From: Cytobacillus oceanisediminis 2691
GTDB taxonomy: Bacteria > Bacillota > Bacilli > Bacillales > Cytobacillaceae
Direction of reading: 5' to 3'
Length of the DNA: 64,000 bases
Assembly: GCF_000294775.2 (NCBI RefSeq)
Contig: NZ_CP015506.1
Location: forward strand, 843,501 to 907,500
Shown here piece by piece: positions 31,525 to 40,738 of this stretch (its first letter is position 1; each line of letters begins with the position of its first letter). Made by a program: the position numbers and the translations under genes. Under the pieces are notes generated by a model. That model was not told the origin of the DNA, made no database searches, and worked only from the letters and a program-made list of their open reading frames with translations.

Positions 31525-33078
31525 ATGGAAGAAAAGAAAATTTACTATCATAAGGAAAAGGGCTGCTTAATAGCACCTAAAACAGGGTGGAAGCGAATGA
31601 AGGCAGCCTTTTGCATCCGTCTTATGTCTGCTGCTTCTCACCTGCTTGTGCCGCCAAAAGAACATTCATGCAATGGAGATGAACAGCTTCCCGGGAAAAT
31701 AGGCAGCTACTCTAAGGGGCTTCCCCATAATTCTCTTGGAGAAGTTGTATCCGAGGCGTATGAACAGTATATGGAAGCTTTAAAGTCCGGAAATCCAGAA
31801 GATTTTGAATCGATCCCAATGGGTGGGAAGGTGAAGCTTTCAAATCCCCAGGCTTCCTATGTGTATGATTTAATAGGTCCTGATTGCCATCAATTGAATC
31901 TGTCCAAGCCTCCAGCTTTCAGCAGCGCCTTGGAGGCGGGAGAAATGGCAGAGTTATACTGGCAGGCGCTTACCAGGGATATTCCTTTCCGGGCTTATGA
32001 AAGTGATCCCCTGATTGCCGAGGCTGCTGGTGACCTATCAGGATTTTCTGATTTTCGGGGACCGAAAGATAACGGAAAGGTCACTCCTGAAACCTTGTTC
32101 CGCAGTGAGTTTCCAGGTAATCTTACAGGTCCCTATCTTTCACAGTTCCTCTGGAAGGACATTCCATTTGGTTCTGCAGTCATTCCCCAGAAATACCGCA
32201 CCGCTTTGGCTGGGTCTGATTATATGACTTCTTATGAAGAATGGCTGGACATCCAAAATGGTTCATTACCCCGAGAATCGATAAAAGATCCGGTGCCCCG
32301 TTATATCCGCAACGGGCGTGACTTAGGTGAGTATGTACATTATGATTTTTCATTTCAATGTCCGTTATCGGCCTGCTTAATTTTGCTTAGTTATGGGCCT
32401 GAGGCTCTCGATCGGAACAACCCTTATCTTAAGTCGGCTACCCAGGGAGGTTTCATTACCTTCGGGGCTGCTCATATATTGGACATGGTCACAAAAGCAG
32501 GGAGGATGGCACTGGAAGCTTCCTGGTTCCAAAAGTTTCTCGTCCACCGCAGGCTCCGTCCAGAAGAATTTGGCGGGCGTGTTCATAACCATATGAATGG
32601 AGCGGCTAAATACCCGATCCACTCAGAGCTTCTTGAATCTGAAGCCCTTTCTAAAGTATTCAGCAAATATGGCTCTTATCTTCTGCCTATGGCCTATCCG
32701 GAAGGATGCCCGACCCATCCTGCCTATCCTGCAGGTCATGCGTGCATAGCCGGTGCAGGGGTTACGATCCTTAAAGCATTTTTCAACGAATCTTTTGTGA
32801 TTCCGGATCCGGTGGAAGCAAGTTTGGATGGACTCTCACTGCTTCCTTATCCGGGCAAACCTCTGACAGCAGGAGGGGAGCTTAATAAGCTTGGTGTGAA
32901 TATTTCCCTGGGCAGAGACACAGCAGGTGTTCATTGGCGCTCTGATGGCATAGAAGGGCTAAAGCTTGGTGAAGCAGTGGCCATTGGGCTCCTGCGGGAT
33001 TACAGCTCATCCTTTAATGAGCATTTTAACGGTTTTACGCTAACCAAATTTGACGGAAAAAAAGTAACGATTATCTAA
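31525..33078 (+). CDS. Vanadium-dependent haloperoxidase-like protein (PAP2 superfamily)
   Basis: The 517-residue protein starts at ATG 31525 (AGAGGAG upstream). The C-terminal half carries the vanadate/phosphate site: P-A-G-H with His about 405 in AYPAGHACIAGAG, and R-x5-H-x3-D in LGRDTAGVHWRSD (R about 464, H about 470, D about 474), the third PAP2/VHPO motif. The length and the long helical N-terminal part match vanadium haloperoxidases rather than small PAP2 phosphatases. No signal peptide is obvious (MEEKKIYYHKEKG start). It could oxidise halides with H2O2 or be a vanadate-binding phosphatase; sequence alone does not decide. Confidence 0.75.
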   Translation: MEEKKIYYHKEKGCLIAPKTGWKRMKAAFCIRLMSAASHLLVPPKEHSCNGDEQLPGKIGSYSKGLPHNSLGEVVSEAYEQYMEALKSGNPEDFESIPMGGKVKLSNPQASYVYDLIGPDCHQLNLSKPPAFSSALEAGEMAELYWQALTRDIPFRAYESDPLIAEAAGDLSGFSDFRGPKDNGKVTPETLFRSEFPGNLTGPYLSQFLWKDIPFGSAVIPQKYRTALAGSDYMTSYEEWLDIQNGSLPRESIKDPVPRYIRNGRDLGEYVHYDFSFQCPLSACLILLSYGPEALDRNNPYLKSATQGGFITFGAAHILDMVTKAGRMALEASWFQKFLVHRRLRPEEFGGRVHNHMNGAAKYPIHSELLESEALSKVFSKYGSYLLPMAYPEGCPTHPAYPAGHACIAGAGVTILKAFFNESFVIPDPVEASLDGLSLLPYPGKPLTAGGELNKLGVNISLGRDTAGVHWRSDGIEGLKLGEAVAIGLLRDYSSSFNEHFNGFTLTKFDGKKVTII

Positions 33079-33087
33079 GCATTATAT

Positions 33088-33122
33088 ACACATGTGCGAG
33101 CCTCAGCGCCATGTGTTTTTTT
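33088..33122 (+). terminator. Terminator of the haloperoxidase-like gene
   Basis: ACACATG (33088-33094) pairs with CATGTGT (33110-33116), followed by T7. The remaining 250 bp before htrA hold no gene; a palindrome TTTTTTCGAAAAAA lies near 33259. Confidence 0.7.
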
Positions 33123-33378
33123 GTGCAATAAGAAAGGGGATCTGGATAAAAATCCTGATCCTGGCATCTGCCATTCCGGCTCGTCATTTATTTGATGGGA
33201 GCGGAAATTCTCAGAAGCGTCTTGTAGAGCCCAATCCCTATTTATCAAGAGTGGGACAAGTTTTTTTCGAAAAAAGTTCCTTTGACATTTTCCTGACACA
33301 TTGGGCCTTTAAAGTATGACTTGTAAGGCAAACGAAAACTATTCAAATTCAAAATAGATAAGAAGGAAGTGTTTAATC

Positions 33379-34578
33379 ATGACAGAGTTTAACGAAGAAA
33401 GCAGAACGGAAAATCGGGCGGCCAAAAAACCGGTCTGGAAAGGGTTCCTGTCAACCGTGGCGGCTGGTGTGCTGGGTTCGGCGCTTACGCTGACAGCCGT
33501 TCCTTATTTCCAGGAGGATACGCCGCAGGCAAGCGTTCCGGAAGAAACTGGACAAGCTGAAAGCTCATCCAATCTCGATGTGAAGCCAGTATCTTCTTCA
33601 TCCAAATCCCTGGCGGATACAATTGAGCAGGCATCGAAAGCGATTGTTGGCGTTGTGAATATGCAGCAGCAAAACAATAATCCGTTCAGCCAGTCGAGTG
33701 AAGCTTCAGAAAGCGGTACGGGCTCGGGTGTAATTTTTAAAAAGACAGATGATGCGGCATACATTGTGACCAATAACCATGTGATTGAAAATGCGAGTGA
33801 GATTCAGGTGACATTGCATGATGGTGAGAAGGCAACGGCAGAATTGATTGGAACCGATGCGCTGACAGATATTGCGGTGCTGAAAATCAAAGGGGATGTA
33901 GACGCTCAAGCCATGACGTTTGGCGATTCTTCCAAGCTGAGAGCTGGTGATCAGGTGCTGGCGATCGGCAATCCGCTTGGCCTGGATTTATCCAGAACAG
34001 TGACTCAGGGAATCGTGAGTGCGGTCGACCGCTCGATTCAAGTCAGCACGTCTGCAGGGGAATGGAACTTAAATGTCATTCAGACAGATGCAGCGATCAA
34101 CCCGGGCAACAGCGGCGGCGCATTGATGAATACATCCGGCCAGCTGGTCGGGATCAACAGCCTGAAGATCGCGGATAGCGGGGTGGAAGGCCTTGGATTT
34201 GCCATCCCAAGCAATGAAGTGAAAACACTGATTGATCAGCTGATTGAAAATGGACAAGTGGTCCGCCCGTATCTTGGTGTTGGCCTGGCGAGCTTTGAAG
34301 AAGTGCCGCCTCAATATTTAAGAAATCTCCCTGATGGCGTGACTAGCGGGGCAATAGTGGCGAATGTTGATCCGGATTCGGCCGCTGCCAAAGCCGGACT
34401 TAAGGTAGAGGATATTCTCGTCAGCATTGGCGGAAAGCAAATCACGAATTCCGGAGATTTGCGCAAGCATTTATACAGCGGTTTTTCGATTGGCGATAAG
34501 GTGAAAATCGAATTTTACCGCGGCGGCGAATTGAAAACGGCGGAAGTCACGCTGACAAGCAACCAGAAAGCGAATTAG
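33379..34578 (+). CDS. htrA: HtrA/DegP-type serine protease, membrane-anchored
   Basis: The 399-residue protein has a cytosolic basic N-terminus, one membrane helix (about residues 22-43), a Ser/Pro-rich linker, a trypsin-like domain with the triad H134 (TNNHVI), D164 (TDIAVL) and S245 (GNSGGA), and a C-terminal PDZ domain (about 300-395; PYLGVG ... [19 protein letters not shown]). Start ATG 33379 follows GAAGGAAG. It degrades or refolds misfolded secreted proteins at the outer face of the membrane. Only 14 bp separate it from a parvulin-type foldase gene, pointing to a joint quality-control operon. Confidence 0.92.
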   Translation: MTEFNEESRTENRAAKKPVWKGFLSTVAAGVLGSALTLTAVPYFQEDTPQASVPEETGQAESSSNLDVKPVSSSSKSLADTIEQASKAIVGVVNMQQQNNNPFSQSSEASESGTGSGVIFKKTDDAAYIVTNNHVIENASEIQVTLHDGEKATAELIGTDALTDIAVLKIKGDVDAQAMTFGDSSKLRAGDQVLAIGNPLGLDLSRTVTQGIVSAVDRSIQVSTSAGEWNLNVIQTDAAINPGNSGGALMNTSGQLVGINSLKIADSGVEGLGFAIPSNEVKTLIDQLIENGQVVRPYLGVGLASFEEVPPQYLRNLPDGVTSGAIVANVDPDSAAAKAGLKVEDILVSIGGKQITNSGDLRKHLYSGFSIGDKVKIEFYRGGELKTAEVTLTSNQKAN

Positions 34579-34592
34579 GAGAGGGGAACAGG

Positions 34593-35471
34593 ATGAAGAA
34601 TAAGAAAGTTATCTATTGGATTTTAGGCAGTGTAGTAACGATCGGGGCAGCGGCAGCCATCTTTTTTACAATAAAGGAGGATGATGCTGCTGCGACCGTA
34701 AACGGGGAAGAAATCAGCAGGGATGAGCTGCATGAGCGTCTCGTTGCCCAGTATGGGCAGGAGCTTCTGGATTCGCTGATCACCGAGAAAGTGATTGATC
34801 AGGAAGCGAAGAAAGAAAATGTGAAAGTGACACAGGAAGAAATTGATGAGGAAAAGGCTGTATATGCGGAGTCATACGGCGGTGAGGATGCTTTAAAGCA
34901 GACGCTCGAATCAAGCGGCCTCTCAATGGCTGATTTTGAGGAGGATATCGAATCCTACCTGGCAACCAAGAAGCTGCTGGAACCAAGGATTGAGATTTCA
35001 GAAGAAGCTATGAAAACCTATTTTGACGAAAACAAAGAAAGTTTTGCCCAGGAGGAACAGGTATCAGCGAGCCATATTTTAGTAGAGGATGAGGAAACGG
35101 CAAAGGAAGTCATCGGAAAACTGAATGATGGCGGTGATTTTGCGAAGCTTGCGGCTGAATACTCGACCGATGAAAGCAACAAAGATGCTGGCGGGGACCT
35201 CGGCTTTTTCGGAAAGGGAGATATGGTCGAGGAATTTGAAGAGGTCGCCTTCTCGCTGGAACCGGGAAAAATCAGCGATCCTGTTAAAACCGAATATGGC
35301 TATCACGTAATCAAAGTGGCAGAAAAGCAGGAAGCCAAAGAAGCAGCCTATGAAGATGTGAAAGAAGAGGTTAAAAATACATTATTTGAAACAGAGATGC
35401 AAACAGAATATACGGCTTGGCTGGAAGAAAAATTTGAAGAATATGAGATTAAGAACTATTTAGAGGGCTGA
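34593..35471 (+). CDS. Membrane-anchored parvulin-type peptidyl-prolyl isomerase (SurA/PrsA-like)
   Basis: The 292-residue protein has an N-terminal signal anchor ([20 protein letters not shown] is the hydrophobic core), a SurA-N-like helical region starting [15 protein letters not shown], and a PpiC parvulin domain (about 155-250) with [38 protein letters not shown] and [10 protein letters not shown]. Unlike classical PrsA there is no lipobox cysteine, so it is probably held by an uncleaved helix. It would assist folding of exported proteins. Operon with htrA upstream (14 bp) and an ABC exporter downstream (13 bp). Confidence 0.88.
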   Translation: MKNKKVIYWILGSVVTIGAAAAIFFTIKEDDAAATVNGEEISRDELHERLVAQYGQELLDSLITEKVIDQEAKKENVKVTQEEIDEEKAVYAESYGGEDALKQTLESSGLSMADFEEDIESYLATKKLLEPRIEISEEAMKTYFDENKESFAQEEQVSASHILVEDEETAKEVIGKLNDGGDFAKLAAEYSTDESNKDAGGDLGFFGKGDMVEEFEEVAFSLEPGKISDPVKTEYGYHVIKVAEKQEAKEAAYEDVKEEVKNTLFETEMQTEYTAWLEEKFEEYEIKNYLEG

Positions 35472-35484
35472 GGGGAAACTTGAG

Positions 35485-36945
35485 ATGAATTTTTTAAAAC
35501 GAGCGTTTTTAAGCGTGAAGGCCAGAAAAGGGAAAAGCATTCTGCAGATCTTCGTATTTACCGTGATTTGTGTATTAGTGCTGGCAGGTTTATCGATCCA
35601 GACAGCTGCCGAAAAGTCGGGAGATCTCGCCCGCCAAAAGCTGGGGGCAGATGTCACCCTGCAGGCTGATATGGAAAAACTGAGAGAGCAGGCGATGTCC
35701 CGGCAGCAGAGCAGAGGGGAGCGGATGCGTTTCCAGTCAGTTCCTGTCCCGCTTGATGCCGCAGAGGAACTGGCTTCTTATGACCAGATTAAAGGCTATA
35801 ATTTCTACTCATCCACCACTGGGCTGGCCTTCGGTTTTGATCCGATTGAAAGCGACTCGGCTGCCTCTGACACATCTGAGGAAAGCGGTGAAGGGCAGGA
35901 GCCTGGGAGAGGCATGCCGGGCGGAATGATGCAGGGGGATGTGAGCCTGCAGGGGGTTGCATTTACAGACGCGGTTGCGGAGTTTATGGATGGGACCTCA
36001 TCGATGGTTGAAGGAACCGGGATCACAGAGGAGCATATCGGTAAAAATGTCACGCTGATTGAACAGACATTGGCGGAAGAAAACGAGCTGGGAGTTGGCG
36101 ATAAGATTACCGTCATCAACCCGCGTGATGAAACGGCTGAAATGGAGCTTGAAGTGATCGGAATCTATCAGACAGCTTCTGCCGGATCTGATCAGGCAAT
36201 GGATTTTACAGCACTGAATCCTTATAACAAGCTGTATGTTCCATACACTGCTGCTGCAGCACTAAAGGGGTCTGACTATGAAAATACAATCGATAGCGCC
36301 ATCTACTACATAGAGGATCCTGCCGATATGCAGGACTTTATCGATCAGGCAAAAGCAGAGAGCAGCATCGATTTCGAAACGTTCAAGCTTGATGCCGATG
36401 ACCAGCTTTATCAGCAGATGGTCGGCCCGATTGAGAATGTAGCCGGATTTTCGAAAAATATTGTGTACCTGGTATCCATTGCCGGAGCAGTCATATTGGG
36501 TCTGATCGTCATGATGTTAATCCGTGAGCGGAAGTATGAAATGGGCGTCCTGCTGGCGATCGGGGAAACAAGGTGGAAGCTTGCAGGCCAGTTTATGGCG
36601 GAAATTTTAGTAGTGGCTGTGTTATCGCTCGGCATTGCCACAGCAAGCGGCAATGTGGTGGCGGGCCAGCTTGGCGACCAGCTCCTGAATCAGGAATTGG
36701 CATCAGCAGAACAGACGAATGCACCGGAGTCCTTCAGAGGAAGGGGCATGGGCGGCTTCGGTCCGGGTATGATGCAGACTCAGGAAACAGTGGAGACGGT
36801 AGATGAAATGAATGTTCAGGTGACACGAGAAGATCTTGGCTTCCTTGCACTAATTGGCCTCTTGATTGCGGCATTGTCGGCACTATTGCCTTCGTTAACC
36901 GTATTGCGCCTTCAGCCAAAAGCCATTCTAAGCAAGCAGGATTAA
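35485..36945 (+). CDS. FtsX/MacB-type ABC transporter permease
   Basis: The 486-residue protein has a first helix near residues 15-35, a large outer domain (about 40-310) containing an M/G-rich stretch GRGMPGGMMQGDVS, then three FtsX-type helices (about 325-347, 375-395, 455-475) with RERKYEMGVLLAIGETRWKL. This four-helix MacB-like form couples ATP hydrolysis to outer-domain movement rather than classic import. A second Met/Gly-rich segment, RGRGMGGFGPGMMQTQE, lies before the last helix. It begins 13 bp after the parvulin gene and pairs with the ATPase encoded next. Confidence 0.87.
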   Translation: MNFLKRAFLSVKARKGKSILQIFVFTVICVLVLAGLSIQTAAEKSGDLARQKLGADVTLQADMEKLREQAMSRQQSRGERMRFQSVPVPLDAAEELASYDQIKGYNFYSSTTGLAFGFDPIESDSAASDTSEESGEGQEPGRGMPGGMMQGDVSLQGVAFTDAVAEFMDGTSSMVEGTGITEEHIGKNVTLIEQTLAEENELGVGDKITVINPRDETAEMELEVIGIYQTASAGSDQAMDFTALNPYNKLYVPYTAAAALKGSDYENTIDSAIYYIEDPADMQDFIDQAKAESSIDFETFKLDADDQLYQQMVGPIENVAGFSKNIVYLVSIAGAVILGLIVMMLIRERKYEMGVLLAIGETRWKLAGQFMAEILVVAVLSLGIATASGNVVAGQLGDQLLNQELASAEQTNAPESFRGRGMGGFGPGMMQTQETVETVDEMNVQVTREDLGFLALIGLLIAALSALLPSLTVLRLQPKAILSKQD

Positions 36946-36959
36946 AAGGAGATGGAAAA

Positions 36960-37658
36960 ATGAGTTCATTGCTGGAATTCAAAAATATCAGCTACTGGTA
37001 TAAACATGAAAATAAAAAACACGATATCTTGAATAATATTAATGTGAGTTTTGAAAAAGGGAATTTTTACAGCATAATCGGGCCGTCCGGATCCGGGAAA
37101 ACGACATTCCTTGCTCTGGCCAGTGCCCTGGATGTTCCGAAGGACGGAGAAGTGCTGTACGAAGGAAAGGATATCCGGAAAATTGGGCTGACGAGATTCC
37201 GAAATAAGTTTGTCTCCATTGTCTTTCAATCTTATAATCTGCTTCCGTATATGACGGCTCTGCAGAATGTATTGACCGCAATGGAGATTACCGGATCCTC
37301 TGCGAAAAATAAAAAGGTGATTGCTGTGGAGATGCTGAAGCGGGTCGGGATTTCTGAAATCCAGGCCCGGCAAAAAGTGCTTACTTTAAGCGGCGGCCAG
37401 CAGCAGCGTGTGTCCATTGCCCGGGCTTTGTGCTGTGACGCCGAACTGATTGTCGCGGACGAGCCGACCGGCAACCTGGACGAAGACACGGCCCAGGAGA
37501 TTGTCGGTCTTTTACGGGCACTGGCACATGAAGAAGGGAAATGCGTGATCGTCGTTACGCATGATCCCGACATTGCGAGAGATTCGGATGTGGTTGTGAA
37601 GCTTTCAAAAGGGAGTATTACGGTTACAGCGAATGACCCCGAGCTGGTTTCGAATTGA
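36960..37658 (+). CDS. ABC transporter ATP-binding protein (MacB/LolD-like)
   Basis: The 232-residue ATPase has Walker A GPSGSGKT (about 39-46), Q-loop IVFQSYNLLPYMTA, signature [15 protein letters not shown], Walker B LIVADEPTGNLDE and VVTHDPD. It is 14 bp after the permease gene, with ribosome site AAAAGGAG. It completes the four-gene protease-foldase-exporter unit, and a terminator overlaps its stop. Confidence 0.9.
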   Translation: MSSLLEFKNISYWYKHENKKHDILNNINVSFEKGNFYSIIGPSGSGKTTFLALASALDVPKDGEVLYEGKDIRKIGLTRFRNKFVSIVFQSYNLLPYMTALQNVLTAMEITGSSAKNKKVIAVEMLKRVGISEIQARQKVLTLSGGQQQRVSIARALCCDAELIVADEPTGNLDEDTAQEIVGLLRALAHEEGKCVIVVTHDPDIARDSDVVVKLSKGSITVTANDPELVSN

Positions 37659-37696
37659 AAAAGGTGCCTTTTCCTGAGGGAGGAGGCACCTTTTTT
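37656..37696 (+). terminator. Terminator of the htrA-foldase-ABC operon
   Basis: AAAAAGGTGCC (from 37658) pairs with GGCACCTTTTT (from 37685); the ATPase stop (37656-37658) touches the stem. Confidence 0.85.
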
Positions 37697-37802
37697 AAAT
37701 TTTAAAACAGACGGTGGAATGGGAAGTGGCGCATTAATGAGCAAAATTTGATTGTAAAATGGAAGAGGGGCACACAAATCATGACAAGTGGGACATGAGT
37801 CT

Positions 37803-38420
37803 TTAATCATACAGCCCGCCCGTATACATTCTGGTCAGATTCACAATCACGTCATCCATCTGATACTTTTCCTCATTCATCACCAGCTCCCACATGAACA
37901 TCTCATTTGAATAAAACCAGCCTCTCGCGGTAAGGGCCGGATCGAGTTGCTTTTTGGCAAGCTTTTGCGCCTGTGCGTAGCGGATATCGACTGAAATCCG
38001 CTCGATGAAGCGTTCGCGGATTCCGTACCATTTTTCCTCTATCTCAGGTGAGACGCCGATTGCCTCTTTTACGACCTTCATCATGTCCCGCTCATCCAAA
38101 GCCAGCCGCAGGAACAGCCTGACCTGCTTCTTAATATTTTCATAGGCCTCTTCTTTGGCCTGCGGCTTAAAGGGCATCTCTGCCACTTCGTAAAATTGGT
38201 TCATGAGATCTTCCATTAAGGTAATGAAAAGCTCATCTTTATTCTTAAAATAGACGTACGCCGTGCCGTAGCCTGTATTTGCTTTTTTGATCACTTGGGA
38301 GATGGTTGCTTTTTGGAAGCCATTTTCGAGAAAAACTTCTTTTCCGGCCTCGAGAAGCTTATGGCGTGTTTTCAGGGCCTGCTGCTGCCTTGCCGGCAAT
38401 TGATCGATCGGATTCTTCAT
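37803..38420 (-). CDS. TetR/AcrR-family regulator, probably of the kyn operon
   Basis: The 205-residue protein has an N-terminal TetR helix-turn-helix (residues 13-60: TRHKLLEAGKEVFLENG, TISQVIKKANTGYGTAYVYF, KNKDELF) and an all-helical ligand domain of about 140 residues. It is transcribed divergently from kynU, 117 bp away. The palindrome ATTGACA-TAG-TGTCAAT lies between the two and covers the kynU -35. Repression of itself and of kynUBA, relieved by a tryptophan or kynurenine metabolite, is inferred from this layout. Many TetR proteins control unrelated neighbours, so a binding test would decide. Confidence 0.85.
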   Translation of the reverse strand: MKNPIDQLPARQQQALKTRHKLLEAGKEVFLENGFQKATISQVIKKANTGYGTAYVYFKNKDELFITLMEDLMNQFYEVAEMPFKPQAKEEAYENIKKQVRLFLRLALDERDMMKVVKEAIGVSPEIEEKWYGIRERFIERISVDIRYAQAQKLAKKQLDPALTARGWFYSNEMFMWELVMNEEKYQMDDVIVNLTRMYTGGLYD

Positions 38421-38461
38421 TTATTTCATTCCTTCGTTCAGTTTCTGGCAACTATACTGAC

Positions 38462-38499
38462 ATTATATCATTGACATAGTGTCAATCAAACCATATAAT
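38462..38499. promoter_or_regulatory. Divergent tetR/kynU promoters with a perfect TetR-type operator
   Basis: For kynU, TTGACA (38471-38476), a 17-bp spacer and TATAAT (38494-38499) match the SigmaA consensus exactly. ATTGACA-TAG-TGTCAAT (38470-38486) is a perfect 7-3-7 palindrome covering the -35. For the tetR gene, a TATAAT lies at 38467-38462 (minus strand) with TTGATT 16 bp upstream, so the same palindrome sits in its spacer. One repressor can therefore shut both promoters. Confidence 0.8.
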
Positions 38500-38537
38500 T
38501 TTCGTAAATAATTAATATTCTGAAAGGTTGGAAATCT

Positions 38538-39806
38538 ATGGATTTTACAAGAGAGTATGCAATCGGACTGGATGCTGGGAATGAGCTGTCCTACCGGGAA
38601 GAGTTTTATATAAAAGAAGACGGAATTTATCTGGATGGCAATTCACTTGGACTGCTTTCAAAGCGTGCGGAAAAGTCACTCCTTGACCTGCTGGATTCCT
38701 GGAAGCACCATGCTATTGATGGCTGGACAGAAGGGGACAATCCCTGGTTCTATTTATCTGAAAAACTAGGAAAAGAATTGGCGCCAATCGTGGGAGCACA
38801 TCCGGAGGAAGTTATTGTAAGCGGTTCCACAACCGTTAATCTGCATCAGCTTGTCTCGACTTTTTATAAGCCGCAAGGAAAAAGAACGAAGATACTGGCG
38901 GATGAATTGAATTTTCCGAGCGATATTTATGCGCTGCAAAGCCAGGTAAAGCTGAAGGGCTATGATCCTGATGAGCATCTTGTCCAGGTAAAAAGCGCGG
39001 ATGGCCATACGCTGAAGGAAGAAGACATTGTCGCTGAGATGACAGATGAAATCGCGCTGATTGTCCTGCCGGGTGTTTTATACCGAAGCGGCCAGGTGCT
39101 GGATATGGAGTATCTGACTGCAGAAGCACATAAGCGCGGGATTGAGATTGGCTTTGACCTATGCCATTCGGTTGGATCTGTCCCGCATTCCCTAAGTGAT
39201 TGGGATGTGGATTTCGCGTTCTGGTGCAACTATAAGCATCTGAATGGCGGACCTGGCTCGACGGGCGGATTGTTTGTGAACAAGCGCCATTTTGGCCAAG
39301 TGCCGGGACTTGCCGGCTGGTTCAGCTCCCGCAAGGATAAGCAGTTTGATATGGAACATGTGCTGACTGCTGCTGAAGATGCAGGCGCATATCAGATTGG
39401 AACTCCGAATATCTTTAGCATGGCGCCAATTATTGGATCACTCAGCATGTTTAATGAAGCTGGCATGGAAAGAATCCGCGAAAAATCACTTAAACTGACT
39501 GGCTATATGATTAAGCTGATTCAGCATGAGCTTGACGGACACGGATTTATCCTGCGCAACCCGCTTGATGAAAAGAGGCGCGGCGGCCATATTTATCTGG
39601 AGCACCCGGAAGCAGCAAGGATCTGCAAGGCGCTGAAGGCAGAGGGAGTTATCCCGGATTTCCGTGCCCCGAACGGAATCCGTCTGGCTCCGGTAGCGCT
39701 GTACAATACGTTTGAAGATGTCTGGAAAACAGTTCAGATCCTTAAAGGTATTATGGATCAAGAAAAATACAAGCAATTCGAAAATAAGCGGGGAGTCGTA
39801 GCATGA
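38538..39806 (+). CDS. kynU: Kynureninase
   Basis: The 422-residue fold-type I PLP enzyme has the kynureninase pattern [11 protein letters not shown] near residue 35, [21 protein letters not shown] and the PLP lysine K233 in [12 protein letters not shown]. It hydrolyses kynurenine to anthranilate and alanine in the cytosol. Start ATG 38538 follows GAAAGGTTGG. It is first in kynU-kynB-kynA and its stop overlaps the kynB start in ATGA. Confidence 0.93.
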   Translation: MDFTREYAIGLDAGNELSYREEFYIKEDGIYLDGNSLGLLSKRAEKSLLDLLDSWKHHAIDGWTEGDNPWFYLSEKLGKELAPIVGAHPEEVIVSGSTTVNLHQLVSTFYKPQGKRTKILADELNFPSDIYALQSQVKLKGYDPDEHLVQVKSADGHTLKEEDIVAEMTDEIALIVLPGVLYRSGQVLDMEYLTAEAHKRGIEIGFDLCHSVGSVPHSLSDWDVDFAFWCNYKHLNGGPGSTGGLFVNKRHFGQVPGLAGWFSSRKDKQFDMEHVLTAAEDAGAYQIGTPNIFSMAPIIGSLSMFNEAGMERIREKSLKLTGYMIKLIQHELDGHGFILRNPLDEKRRGGHIYLEHPEAARICKALKAEGVIPDFRAPNGIRLAPVALYNTFEDVWKTVQILKGIMDQEKYKQFENKRGVVA

Positions 39807-40432
39807 TGAAAAAGGGATGGATCGATATTTCACAGCCGCTGACTAATGCCATTGCCCACTGGCCCGGAGATACGCCATTCAGCTATGAAACAGCTTTTAC
39901 AAAAGAACAAACCGGCTCTGTCAATATTGGCAGGATTACGACCAGCCTGCATACCGGCACCCATGTCGATGCACCGTTCCATTTTAATGACGAAGGCGAA
40001 AAGATCTTGGACCTGGATATCGAGCTGTATATCGGGCCGGCGTGTGTGATAGATGTATCAGCCTATGAAACGGTGGATTCGGAAGTTCTGAAAGGATTTG
40101 ATCTCGAAGGTGTGGAACGTGTTCTGCTCAGGACCTCGGTTCCGAATCATTCGGAAGTGTTTCCGAATCAGATCCCTGAACTGACCGAGGATATGGCAGA
40201 CTACCTCGGCAGTAAAGGGGTGCGCCTGCTCGGAGTGGATGTGCCATCCGTCGATGCGCTCGACAGCAAAGAGATGGAAACACACCATGCTTTATATCGA
40301 AATGGCATTCATATTCTGGAAAATATCATGCTGGATGAGATAGAAGAAGGAAATTACGAGCTAATTGCCTTGCCGCTCCCAATAAAAGACGGAGATGGCA
40401 GCCCGGTGCGGGCGGTTATTCGGCCAATTTAA
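39803..40432 (+). CDS. kynB: Kynurenine formamidase (arylformamidase, cyclase family)
   Basis: The 209-residue protein shows [21 protein letters not shown] and the metal-binding [12 protein letters not shown] motif (about residues 51-62), the signature of the cyclase-type KynB, plus [11 protein letters not shown] and [13 protein letters not shown]. It hydrolyses N-formylkynurenine to kynurenine and formate. ATG 39803 overlaps the kynU stop; ATG 39806 is also possible. The last codons, CGGCCAATTTAA, form the first unit of the CGGCCAA repeat array that follows. Confidence 0.93.
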   Translation: MMKKGWIDISQPLTNAIAHWPGDTPFSYETAFTKEQTGSVNIGRITTSLHTGTHVDAPFHFNDEGEKILDLDIELYIGPACVIDVSAYETVDSEVLKGFDLEGVERVLLRTSVPNHSEVFPNQIPELTEDMADYLGSKGVRLLGVDVPSVDALDSKEMETHHALYRNGIHILENIMLDEIEEGNYELIALPLPIKDGDGSPVRAVIRPI

Positions 40433-40673
40433 GCGGGGGAACGGCCAAAACCTCGAATTTATCGGCCAAACGCTAAACTTCTGCCTTGCTGGAAGTGCAG
40501 CAGCCAGCAGAAATAGCCTTTACCGGCCAATTTGAAGGAAATACCGGCCAAAAACGTACAATCACCGGCCAATTTCGATAAAATACCGGCCAAAATGCGG
40601 GTTTACCGGCCAAATGAAGTCCGGCTGCAATCCGCATCAGATATATCGGTCACTTTCCCAATATATCGGTCAG
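40421..40673. repeat. 20-21-bp tandem repeat array, family D (CGGCCAA core), within the kyn operon
   Basis: CGGCCAA occurs at 40421, 40442, 40463, 40524, 40545, 40566, 40587 and 40607: steps of 21 bp, one gap of 61 bp, and a last step of 20. Usual context is ATACCGGCCAAA or CACCGGCCAATT. A variant CGGTCA with ATATAT before it continues at 40647 and 40667. The array starts within the last codons of kynB and ends about 65 bp before kynA. There is no gene in it; the long frame reaching back from kynA is not coding. Confidence 0.9.
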
Positions 40674-40738
40674 TCGCTGAAATAACAGGCACGGCCCGAA
40701 TCGGGAACTACAAGAACAAATCTCAAGGAGGACATAAC

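Noticed and set aside
33259..33272. TTTTTTCGAAAAAA palindrome before htrA as a CssR or other operator
   Set aside because: It is a low-complexity palindrome without a matching regulator in the window; not enough to assign.
40532..40738. N-terminal extension of kynA through the CGGCCAA array
   Set aside because: A strong AAGGAGG site and ATG at 40739 match the usual kynA start; the extension is repeat sequence.
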